This document shows, piece by piece, positions 1 to 5,580 of a stretch of 5,844 nt of DNA (its first letter is position 1; each line of letters opens with the position of its first letter). A program made the position numbers and the translations under genes. Below the pieces are notes generated by a model. That model was not told where the DNA came from and made no database searches. It was given only the letters and a program-made list of their open reading frames with translations. Source of the DNA: Actinomycetota bacterium (GTDB taxonomy: Bacteria > Actinomycetota > Geothermincolia > Fen-727 > Anoxymicrobiaceae); NCBI GenBank assembly GCA_016649525.1, contig JAENXM010000115.1, forward strand, positions 1 through 5,844. The letters are read 5' to 3'.

Positions 1-1027
1 ACGCCAGGCCCATCCTGATGTCCCATCTCGGGCGCCCGAAAGGCAAGGTGGTCGAGAGTCTTCGTATGGCTCCTGTCGCCAAGAAGCTGCAGGAGGACCT
101 CGATAAGCCGGTAGTCTACCTCACGGAGTGTGTGGACCCCGGCGTCCAGAAGGCTATCAACAAGAACAAGAACGCGGTGATACTGCTCGAGAATCTGAGG
201 TTCTACCCCGGGGAGAGAGAGAACCTTCCAGACTTCTCACGCAAGCTCGCGGAACTGGCCGACATATACTGCAATGACGCCTTCGGGACAAGTCACAGGG
301 CACACGCCTCCACCGTAGGCGTGACAGCGTATCTTCCTTCTGTAATGGGCCTCCTGATGGAGAAAGAGCTCAATACCCTTAGCGGCTACTCGAGAATCCA
401 GAACGGCCTTTCGTCGTCGTTCTCGGTGGAAACAAGGTCTCCGACAAGCTCGGAGTGATCGAAAGCTTCTTGGATATCGCTGACACCATACTTACCGGAA
501 CGGCGATGGGCTTTACCCTCATAAAGAGCATGGGGCTGGACATAGGTCAGTCGGTAATCGAGGAGGACCAGCTCGGCCAGATAACCTCGGCGCTCAAGAA
601 AGCACGGAGAAAAAGAGTGAGGGTTCTGGTCCCGAACGATTTCGTTGTGGCGGACCGCTTCGATGAGGCTGCCAACCACAAAATAGTACCGGCGGAGATG
701 ATACCTCCGGACTGGATGGGGCTGGATATCGGGCCTGCGACGATCAAGACCTATTGCCTGGCGATAAGCGAGGCAAAAACGGTGTTCTGGAACGGTCCTA
801 TGGGAGTCTTCGAATGGCCACCTTTCGCGCAAGGGACCAAGAGTATCGCGGAATGTATCGCCGATACAGAGGCTACGACGATAGTCGGAGGGGGCGACTC
901 GGACGCGGCACTCAGGCAGTACGGCCTTGCCGATAAGATGGATTTCGTTTCCACCGGCGGGGGAGCGGCAATGAGGCTCCTGGAAGGTAAAAAACTACCC
1001 GCCGTGGAAGCGCTCACCGACAGTTGA
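1..1027 (+). CDS. pgk: Phosphoglycerate kinase, 5'-partial and interrupted by a frameshift
   Basis: Transfers the acyl phosphate of 1,3-bisphosphoglycerate to ADP, giving 3-phosphoglycerate and ATP in cytosolic glycolysis. The first reading frame (codons from base 3) shows SHLGRPKG, LLENLRF and NDAFGTSHRAHAST, the N-domain substrate-binding signatures, and runs to LMEKELNTLS. Homology then continues in the -1 frame from about base 383 with ENPERPFVVVLGG and KVSDKLGVI, followed by WMGLDIGP, the WNGPMGVFE motif (788 onward), the GGGDS nucleotide loop (887-901) and STGGGA. About 341 residues are visible against a usual length near 395, so roughly 50-55 N-terminal residues lie upstream of the window. 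The stop codon is TGA at 1025-1027. The two halves join cleanly if one base is missing near 381-384. The gene is therefore either a true one-base deletion mutant or, more likely for a core gene, a sequencing or assembly error. It is followed 21 bases later by tpiA. Confidence 0.93.
378..385 (+). other. pgk: Reading-frame break (apparent one-base deletion) in pgk
   Basis: Upstream of this point the PGK homology is read in the frame of base 3 up to LNTLS. Downstream it is read in the frame of base 383, beginning RLLENPERP. Reading AGC at 381-383 and then CGG at 383-385 restores the protein, which is equivalent to one missing C in AGCGGC. In the downstream frame a TAG occurs at 380-382, so the change must fall after it. 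That confines the break to a few bases. No slippery heptamer is present, which argues against programmed -1 frameshifting. Confidence 0.88.
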
Positions 1028-1035
1028 TATTAGAC

Positions 1036-1041
1036 GGGGGG
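1036..1041 (+). promoter_or_regulatory. Ribosome binding site of tpiA
   Basis: A run of six G (GGGGGG) lies seven bases before the TTG at 1049 and is the only purine-rich block in the 21-base pgk-tpiA gap. It supports TTG as the start, because no in-frame ATG occurs before the conserved NWKMN motif. Confidence 0.6.
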
Positions 1042-1048
1042 TAAGACC

Positions 1049-1807
1049 TTGCGCAGGCCAATAATCGCCGGGAACTGGAAGATGAATCTGCTTCCGGGAC
1101 AGGCAGTCGCACTCGTGGACGACCTCTGGGGGATGATTTCCGGTCAGGGCAGTGTTGAGGTCGTCGTGTGCCCGCCTTTTATGGATATTCCGGCTGTGTC
1201 CGAGATGATCGGAAGCGGGAAGATGGATATCGGGCTAGCCGCACAGAACATGCACTGGGAGGAATCGGGGGCGTTCACCGGAGAGGTCTCGCCCACTATG
1301 CTTCTGAAGTTCGGCGTAACCCACGTCATAATAGGGCACTCCGAGCGGCGTCAGTTTTTCGGTGAGACCGACCAGGGAGTGAACCGTAAGGTGAGGTCCG
1401 CACTCGAGCACGGGTTGGTACCTATCATGTGCGTTGGTGAGACCTTGAAGCAGCGGGAGGCTGGGGATACCGAGAACGTTATCGTCAACCAGGTGAAGTG
1501 TGGTCTTTTCGAGGCGGACAGTGCCCGTGCGAACGGGATGGTCATAGCGTACGAACCTTTATGGGCGATCGGCACGGGAAAGGCGGCGACTGCATTAGAC
1601 GCAGAGGAGGTCATCAGCCTCGTCCGAAGGACAGTCTCCGAGACACTCAACGCAGAAACCGCGGACAGAATAAGGATCCAGTACGGCGGCAGCGTGAACC
1701 CGGACAACATATCCGAGTTCATGTCGCAGCAGGACATAGACGGTGCGCTGGTCGGCGGGGCAAGTCTGAAGGCTGAAGATTTCGCGAAGATCGTGAGGTT
1801 TTCTTGA
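1049..1807 (+). CDS. tpiA: Triose-phosphate isomerase
   Basis: Interconverts dihydroxyacetone phosphate and glyceraldehyde 3-phosphate in the cytosol, as a TIM-barrel enzyme that normally works as a dimer. At 252 residues it has the usual full length. The N-terminal AGNWKMN carries the substrate-binding Asn9 and Lys11. The electrophile is His97 in IIGHSERR. The catalytic base is Glu169 in AYEPLWAIGTGKA, which also forms the mobile loop 6. Phosphate is bound by YGGSV (212-216) and GALVGGASL (232-240). All active-site residues are present and the frame is intact. The TTG start is chosen because the protein then begins MRRPIIAGNWKMN, as in the family, with a G-rich ribosome binding site upstream. 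Its stop overlaps the gpmI start (TTGA), so the two genes are probably co-transcribed and translationally coupled. Confidence 0.98.
   Translation: MRRPIIAGNWKMNLLPGQAVALVDDLWGMISGQGSVEVVVCPPFMDIPAVSEMIGSGKMDIGLAAQNMHWEESGAFTGEVSPTMLLKFGVTHVIIGHSERRQFFGETDQGVNRKVRSALEHGLVPIMCVGETLKQREAGDTENVIVNQVKCGLFEADSARANGMVIAYEPLWAIGTGKAATALDAEEVISLVRRTVSETLNAETADRIRIQYGGSVNPDNISEFMSQQDIDGALVGGASLKAEDFAKIVRFS
1793..1798 (+). promoter_or_regulatory. Ribosome binding site of gpmI inside the tpiA end
   Basis: GTGAGG lies within the last codons of tpiA, five bases before the TTG at 1804. It supports the overlapping TTG start of gpmI, so that one site serves a start-stop overlap of the TTGA type. Confidence 0.6.
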
Positions 1808-3330
1808 AAGTACCCCGCCCTTTGCTTCTGGCCATCCTCGACGGCTGGGGCGTCAATAAATCAAAGCAAGGTAACGCAATAGCGGCCGCAAGGACTCCCG
1901 TGATGGATGCCCTGCTGGATGAGTATCCCAGCACAACCCTGGTGGCTTCGGGTGAGGCTGTCGGGTTGCCACCAGGCCAGATGGGAAACTCCGAGGTAGG
2001 GCACCTTAATATCGGCGCCGGCAGGCTAGTGCTCCAAGACTTCCAACGGATTAACTACTCGATAAGGGACGGCGGATTCTTCCGCAACGAGGTCCTCCTG
2101 GGTGCGATCAGGCAAGCGGTTAGTACAGACGGCAAACTCCATCTTATGGGACTCCTGTCGGACGGAGGTGTGCACAGCCACATAGAACACCTGTTCGCTC
2201 TGCTCGAGATGTCAAAGAGCGAACAGGTGAACGATGTCTGCGTCCATGCGTTCCTTGACGGGCGTGATGTTCCCCCGAGAAGCGCGTTGACATACGTGCG
2301 GATGCTCGAAGACTTCTGCCGCGATATAGGTATCGGGTCTATCCGGACGATAATGGGCCGCTACTACGCGATGGACAGGGACAACAGGTGGGACAGGACC
2401 AGGCTAGCGTACGATGCTGTAGCGCGGTCCGAGAGCCCCAGGGTAGGCTCTGCCGAAGAGGCAATACGGGCGTCATATGACGACGGCGTCGATGACGAGT
2501 TCCTGGTGCCTCGCGTGGTAGGGGAATCTGCGCCAATGGATGATGACGATGCGGTGATCTTTTTCAACTTCAGGCCTGACAGGCCGAGGCAACTGACCCG
2601 GCCACTTATCGAGAAGGACTTCAAAGAGTTCGACCGCGGGCCGGCCCCGCCGTTCCCGTACCTTGTTACCATGACGGAGTACGAAGATCAATTCGATGTG
2701 ACGTTCGCGTTCGCGCCGGAGGAGGTAGAGGAAGTTTTGGCCGATGTCCTGGCCGAGCATGGAAAGACCCAGCTCCACATCGCCGAGACCGAGAAGTATG
2801 CTCATGTCACCTACTTCTTTAATGGTGGTGTGGAGGAACCGAAGAAGGGAGAAGACCGCGTACTCATACCGTCCCCGAAGGTGGCGACTTACAACCTGAA
2901 GCCGGAGATGAGCGCGTACGAGGTAGTTCAGGAGACCGTGCGCCGGATCGAGAGTGAAAGGTACGACTTTATAGTATTGAACTTCGCCAACGGCGATATG
3001 GTCGGGCATACCGGGATCATGGAGGCGGCGGTAAAGGCGGTAGAGGCGACCGATAAAAGCCTCGGAATAGTTCTCGATGAGCTTTCTGACAGCGGTGGCG
3101 GAGCGTTCGTGACCGGAGACCACGGAAACGCCGAGACGATGCTCGACGACGGCTCGGCCTGCACTGCCCACTCCTGTTCCTCGGTGCCCTTCATAAACGC
3201 AACGAAAGATAAAAGGCCGCTGCGCGCCGGCGGGACCCTCGGAGACATCGCTCCTACGATCCTCGAGGTGCTCCAGCTGCCAAAACCTGAAGAGATGACC
3301 GGTACCTCGCTCTTTCTCCGGTTGAAATAG
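1804..3330 (+). CDS. gpmI: 2,3-bisphosphoglycerate-independent phosphoglycerate mutase
   Basis: Converts 3-phosphoglycerate to 2-phosphoglycerate through a phosphoserine intermediate, usually with two Mn2+ ions. It is an alkaline phosphatase superfamily enzyme of the cytosol. The 508-residue length is typical. ILDGWG holds metal ligand Asp13, and MGNSEVGHLNIGAGR holds nucleophile Ser63. The inserted transferase domain shows SDGGVHSH (His124), FLDGRDVPP, GRYYAMDRD and FNFRPDRPRQLT. The phosphatase domain resumes with ETEKYAHVTYFFNGG (Lys331), FANGDMVGHTG (Asp398, His402), TGDHGN (Asp439, His440) and TAHS (His456). All expected metal and substrate residues are present. The TTG start overlaps the tpiA stop by four bases and leads straight into the conserved LLLAILDGWG. 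This enzyme is unrelated to the cofactor-dependent GpmA. Its place after tpiA is common in Firmicutes and some deep actinobacteria. Confidence 0.98.
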   Translation: MKVPRPLLLAILDGWGVNKSKQGNAIAAARTPVMDALLDEYPSTTLVASGEAVGLPPGQMGNSEVGHLNIGAGRLVLQDFQRINYSIRDGGFFRNEVLLGAIRQAVSTDGKLHLMGLLSDGGVHSHIEHLFALLEMSKSEQVNDVCVHAFLDGRDVPPRSALTYVRMLEDFCRDIGIGSIRTIMGRYYAMDRDNRWDRTRLAYDAVARSESPRVGSAEEAIRASYDDGVDDEFLVPRVVGESAPMDDDDAVIFFNFRPDRPRQLTRPLIEKDFKEFDRGPAPPFPYLVTMTEYEDQFDVTFAFAPEEVEEVLADVLAEHGKTQLHIAETEKYAHVTYFFNGGVEEPKKGEDRVLIPSPKVATYNLKPEMSAYEVVQETVRRIESERYDFIVLNFANGDMVGHTGIMEAAVKAVEATDKSLGIVLDELSDSGGGAFVTGDHGNAETMLDDGSACTAHSCSSVPFINATKDKRPLRAGGTLGDIAPTILEVLQLPKPEEMTGTSLFLRLK

Positions 3331-3350
3331 AAGGGCGATGACTCTACAAT
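3322..3350 (+). promoter_or_regulatory. Predicted sigma-70-type promoter for secG
   Basis: The -35 box TTGAAA (3322-3327) and the -10 box TACAAT (3345-3350) each match the consensus at five of six positions. They are separated by the ideal 17 bases. The -35 box lies over the last codons of gpmI. Transcription would start near 3357-3359, leaving a leader of only about 13-15 bases that begins at the secG ribosome binding site. This is a prediction from consensus matching. Confidence 0.6.
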
Positions 3351-3360
3351 AGCTCCCGAA

Positions 3361-3365
3361 AGGAG
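3361..3365 (+). promoter_or_regulatory. Ribosome binding site of secG
   Basis: AGGAG within GAAAGGAG lies six bases before the GTG at 3372. It fixes this GTG as the start, because no in-frame ATG precedes the first membrane segment. Confidence 0.75.
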
Positions 3366-3371
3366 TAGTAA

Positions 3372-3614
3372 GTGGGAGTATTGACTATAGTAGTGCTTGT
3401 GATTCACATAACCGTTTCTGCTGGGCTCGTCCTTGCGGTGCTGCTTCACGCAGGCAAGGGTGGAGGCATCTCCAGCGTGCTGGGAGGGGCGGGGAGCTCG
3501 GTATTCACAGGCTCCTACATCGTAGAGAAGAATCTCGATCGGATAACCATAGTGCTGGCCTCGGTTTTCGCCGTCACTACCCTTCTCCTGGTCTGGCTCC
3601 TTGGCACAAAATAG
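3372..3614 (+). CDS. secG: Preprotein translocase subunit SecG
   Basis: Small membrane subunit of the SecYEG channel that assists SecA-driven export. The 80-residue length is typical. Two hydrophobic helices are visible: about residues 3-23 (from LTIVVLVIHI) and about 55-77 (ITIVLASVFAVTTLLLVWLL). They flank the family's Gly/Ser-rich cytoplasmic loop, KGGGISSVLGGAGSSVFTG, with the preceding VLLHAGKGGG resembling the usual LLQ.GKGGG signature. The GTG start has a good ribosome binding site. secG follows gpmI by 41 bases and commonly closes glycolytic operons in Gram-positive bacteria. It also appears to have its own promoter. No terminator is seen directly after it other than the hairpin at 3692-3713. 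Confidence 0.96.
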   Translation: MGVLTIVVLVIHITVSAGLVLAVLLHAGKGGGISSVLGGAGSSVFTGSYIVEKNLDRITIVLASVFAVTTLLLVWLLGTK

Positions 3615-3632
3615 CAGCGGTTTTCGATCATG

Positions 3633-3661
3633 TTGCACGCCTAATACCACTGTGCTAAACT
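3633..3661 (+). promoter_or_regulatory. Predicted extended -10 promoter for the rimP-nusA operon
   Basis: TTGCAC (3633-3638) and TAAACT (3656-3661) are 17 bases apart, and TGC directly precedes the -10 box, forming an extended -10 element. The -10 box matches the consensus at four of six positions. The -35 box matches only at its first three bases, which the TG extension could offset. The predicted start is near 3668, giving a leader of roughly 67 bases that contains the terminator hairpin. This is the only reasonable promoter seen between secG and rimP. Confidence 0.55.
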
Positions 3662-3691
3662 GATTTCGCCATTAGAAAGCGCTCTCGAATG

Positions 3692-3713
3692 AGTGGGCAA
3701 GAGCCCACTTTTT
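3692..3713 (+). terminator. Intrinsic terminator in the rimP leader (likely attenuator)
   Basis: A perfect 7-bp stem (AGTGGGC at 3692-3698 with GCCCACT at 3703-3709) closes an AAGA loop and is followed by a T tract (TTTTT, then GTTT). It could end transcripts arriving from secG. It also lies downstream of the predicted rimP promoter and only about eight bases before the rimP ribosome binding site, so rimP transcripts must read through it. In Bacillus subtilis the nusA operon leader is reported to be controlled by NusA-stimulated termination, and this layout would suit the same feedback. The hairpin is seen directly; the regulatory role is inferred. Confidence 0.85.
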
Positions 3714-3720
3714 GTTTATC

Positions 3721-3727
3721 AGGGGTG
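3721..3727 (+). promoter_or_regulatory. Ribosome binding site of rimP
   Basis: AGGGGTG lies seven bases before the ATG at 3735 and just after the terminator T tract. It supports this start. Confidence 0.65.
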
Positions 3728-3734
3728 CTGAAAT

Positions 3735-4211
3735 ATGGACGCAACAGAAGAAGGGGACATTTACAGTAAGGTAAAAAAGGTGATCCAAGACCTCATGGAT
3801 GGGCTGGCGATGGAGCTTGTTGATGCTGAAATCGTTCGAGAGGGGGGTCAGCTTTTTTTAAGGATTTATGTGGACAGGAACGGAGGCGTCACCATGGATG
3901 ATTGCGCGGGGGCGAGCGGGCTCATAGGAAAGGTGCTCGAAAGAGAAGGAATAATGATGACCCCGCACGTGCTGGAGGTGATGAGCCCCGGTGTCTACAG
4001 GCGCTTGAAAAGGCCCGAGGAGTTCGTAAAGAACCTGGGTAAGAGACTGAAGGTGAGACTTGCGTCGCCTTTCGAGGGCAAAAAGGACTATTCAGGCGTG
4101 CTGGTCAGCGCAGGGGAGGATTCGTTCACGCTCGAGCTTGGCGAGGAACTGCTCGAGTTTAGATACGAGAGCCTGTCGAGCGCAAAGCTCGACCCCGAGC
4201 TTCCGTGGTAG
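3735..4211 (+). CDS. rimP: Ribosome maturation factor RimP
   Basis: Binds the 30S subunit and assists its late maturation in the cytosol. It is the YlxS/DUF150 family protein normally encoded just before nusA. The 158 residues match the family length. The N-terminal alpha/beta domain shows LRIYVDRNGGVTMDDCAGAS (about 42-61), the usual VD..GGVT.DDC signature, then LEVMSPG (80-86). The C-terminal Sm-like barrel follows from about residue 92 through LELGEELLEFRYESLSSAKL. One departure from the family is VYRRLKRPEEF after SPG, where most members have LDRPLKKPEDF. The ATG is the only ATG start among the six visible starts in this window and has a good ribosome binding site. nusA follows 15 bases after its stop. 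Confidence 0.96.
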   Translation: MDATEEGDIYSKVKKVIQDLMDGLAMELVDAEIVREGGQLFLRIYVDRNGGVTMDDCAGASGLIGKVLEREGIMMTPHVLEVMSPGVYRRLKRPEEFVKNLGKRLKVRLASPFEGKKDYSGVLVSAGEDSFTLELGEELLEFRYESLSSAKLDPELPW

Positions 4212-4226
4212 TTTCTAGATGAGGAT

Positions 4227-5552
4227 GTGTTGGAGTTGGATTTGAAGCTCATAGATGCGCTCAAGCAGATCGAGGCCGAGAAGGGCATATCGATAGACAC
4301 CATCATGGAAGCGCTGCAGGATGCACTGGTTTCGGCTTATAAGAAGAACTACAACGTCGACTGTGAGGCACGCGTGGATATCGATAACGAGACCGGCGCG
4401 ATAAAGGTCTTCGAGATTCACGAAAACGAGGCAGGCGAGTCGGAAGAGGTCGAGGTAACCCCGAAGAACTTCGGGAGGATCGCCGCCCAAACCGCCAAGC
4501 AGGTGATAATCCAGCGTATCCGGGAGGCGGAGCGCGAGTTGATGTTCGATGAATATCACGGTCGCGAGGGCAATATAGTAACGGGAATAGTACAGCAGAA
4601 CGACCAGCGTTATACTCTGATCGATCTGGGAAAGGTCGAAGCGCTTCTTCCGCCGAGTGAGCAGGTGCGGGGCGAGCGTTACGAGCATGGAACGAGACTC
4701 AAGACCTACATAGTGGATGTACGCAGGACTACCAAGGGGCCCCAGATCATGGTCTCCAGGACACATCCCGGGCTCCTTAAGAGGCTCTTTGAGCTGGAGA
4801 TCCCGGAGATATTCGAAGGCCTCGTGGAGATCAAAGCCGTTGCGCGTGAGGCGGGACAACGCTCGAAGGTGGCCGTTGTGTCCAAAGACACGAACGTTGA
4901 CCCGGTGGGGGCCTGTGTTGGCGCGAAGGGGTCACGCGTCCGTATGATCGTGGGGGAGCTCAGGGGAGAGAAGGTCGATATAGTCGAATGGAAAGAGGAT
5001 CAGGCGGAGTTCGTCGCCAACGCGATAAGCCCTGCGAAGGTAAAGGAAGTCGTTGTTGATTCCTTGAACATGACCGCTGAGGTGGTGGTGCCGGATAATC
5101 AGCTATCTCTGGCGATAGGGAAAGAGGGACAAAACGCTCGCCTCGCGGCGAAACTTACCGGTTGGAGAATAGATATCCTGAGCGAGTCACAGGCGATGGA
5201 TGCCGCGACTAAAAGAGCAGAACGGCTCGAGCAGGAATCGGCGTCGCAGGAGGAGCGTCAGTGCCGCGCAATTACGGCTTCCGGGGCAAGGTGCCGGAAC
5301 AAGGCGAAGCCGGGATCCGACTTCTGCGGCATGGCTGCACACCAGAAGCTGGGGCAGATGATAGAAGCCGGGGAAGCAGAGGTGGAAGAGGTTACGCCGG
5401 TGGAGAAAGCTGAGGAAGCACCGGTCGAAGAAATTGAGGCTGTATCGGACGAAGAGCAGACTCCAGCGGCCGATGAAGAACCACCTCCTTCGGATGGAGA
5501 ATCCAGTGAGGTTGAGGTCCTCGAAGCCCCGGGTGACTCCGGCCGGCTGTAG
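4227..5552 (+). CDS. nusA: Transcription termination/antitermination factor NusA with a Cys-rich C-terminal extension
   Basis: Binds RNA polymerase and nascent RNA, modulating pausing, intrinsic termination and antitermination. The 441 residues comprise an N-terminal polymerase-binding domain (about 1-105, with EKGISIDTIMEALQDALVSA), an S1 domain (about 113-182, from GNIVTGIV), KH1 (GACVGAKGSRVRMI, with GAKG at 232-235) and KH2 (LAIGKEGQNARLAAKLTGW, with GKEG at 308-311). After about residue 331 comes a helical linker, then a C-x9-C-x10-C-x4-H segment (346-372) and a strongly acidic tail (380-441). The proteobacterial acidic repeats AR1 and AR2 are not recognisable. The start is uncertain: GAGG at 4221-4224 is only two bases from the GTG at 4227 but five from the TTG at 4230, so 4230 may be the real start, one residue shorter. 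It sits between rimP and ylxR, presumably in one transcript. Confidence 0.97.
   Translation: MLELDLKLIDALKQIEAEKGISIDTIMEALQDALVSAYKKNYNVDCEARVDIDNETGAIKVFEIHENEAGESEEVEVTPKNFGRIAAQTAKQVIIQRIREAERELMFDEYHGREGNIVTGIVQQNDQRYTLIDLGKVEALLPPSEQVRGERYEHGTRLKTYIVDVRRTTKGPQIMVSRTHPGLLKRLFELEIPEIFEGLVEIKAVAREAGQRSKVAVVSKDTNVDPVGACVGAKGSRVRMIVGELRGEKVDIVEWKEDQAEFVANAISPAKVKEVVVDSLNMTAEVVVPDNQLSLAIGKEGQNARLAAKLTGWRIDILSESQAMDAATKRAERLEQESASQEERQCRAITASGARCRNKAKPGSDFCGMAAHQKLGQMIEAGEAEVEEVTPVEKAEEAPVEEIEAVSDEEQTPAADEEPPPSDGESSEVEVLEAPGDSGRL
5262..5342 (+). other. Putative zinc-binding Cys3-His segment at the NusA C terminus
   Basis: Residues 346-372 of NusA contain Cys346, Cys356, Cys367 and His372, in the pattern CRAITASGARC, then ten residues, then C-x4-H. 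This closely resembles the small stand-alone or appended motif of the form C.A.T..G..C......G..YC..H found in assorted bacterial and phage proteins (DUF5763-like). The usual C-x2-H ending is C-x4-H here. The resemblance is from memory of the pattern. Metal binding is inferred. Confidence 0.55.
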
Positions 5553-5565
5553 CCGACTGAAGAGC

Positions 5566-5572
5566 AGGGTGG
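5566..5572 (+). promoter_or_regulatory. Possible ribosome binding site of ylxR
   Basis: AGGGTGG lies eight bases before the TTG at 5581 and favours it over the GTG at 5569, which overlaps this block and has only GAAGAG upstream. Confidence 0.45.
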
Positions 5573-5580
5573 TTGAGTAT

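Noticed and set aside
378..385. Programmed -1 frameshifting as the explanation for the pgk break
   Set aside because: No X XXY YYZ slippery heptamer is present, and the -1 frame has a TAG at 380-382 immediately before the junction, so only slippage on the AGC codon would work.
386..832. Open 148-codon reading frame on the minus strand opposite pgk
   Set aside because: The PGK homology on the + strand explains this segment fully.
2473..3171. Open 232-codon reading frame on the minus strand inside gpmI
   Set aside because: It lies entirely within gpmI, has no family motif, and looks like a chance opening opposite GC-biased codons.
2928..3650. Open 240-codon reading frame on the minus strand across the gpmI end and secG
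   Set aside because: It is antisense to two genes with full family signatures, has no recognisable domain, and its composition mirrors the codon bias of the opposite strand.
3692..3713. The hairpin as only the end-of-operon terminator of secG
   Set aside because: It may well serve this too, but the predicted rimP promoter lies upstream and no promoter fits after it, so a leader-attenuator role is the more economical full explanation.
3615..3734. Possible tRNA or riboswitch between secG and rimP
   Set aside because: The 120 bases show no cloverleaf, no GTTCRA-type T-loop and no known aptamer pattern; a promoter and a terminator hairpin account for the structure seen.
4215..4859. Open 214-codon reading frame on the minus strand opposite nusA
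   Set aside because: It is antisense to the conserved N-terminal and S1 domains of nusA and has no recognisable motif or ribosome binding site support.
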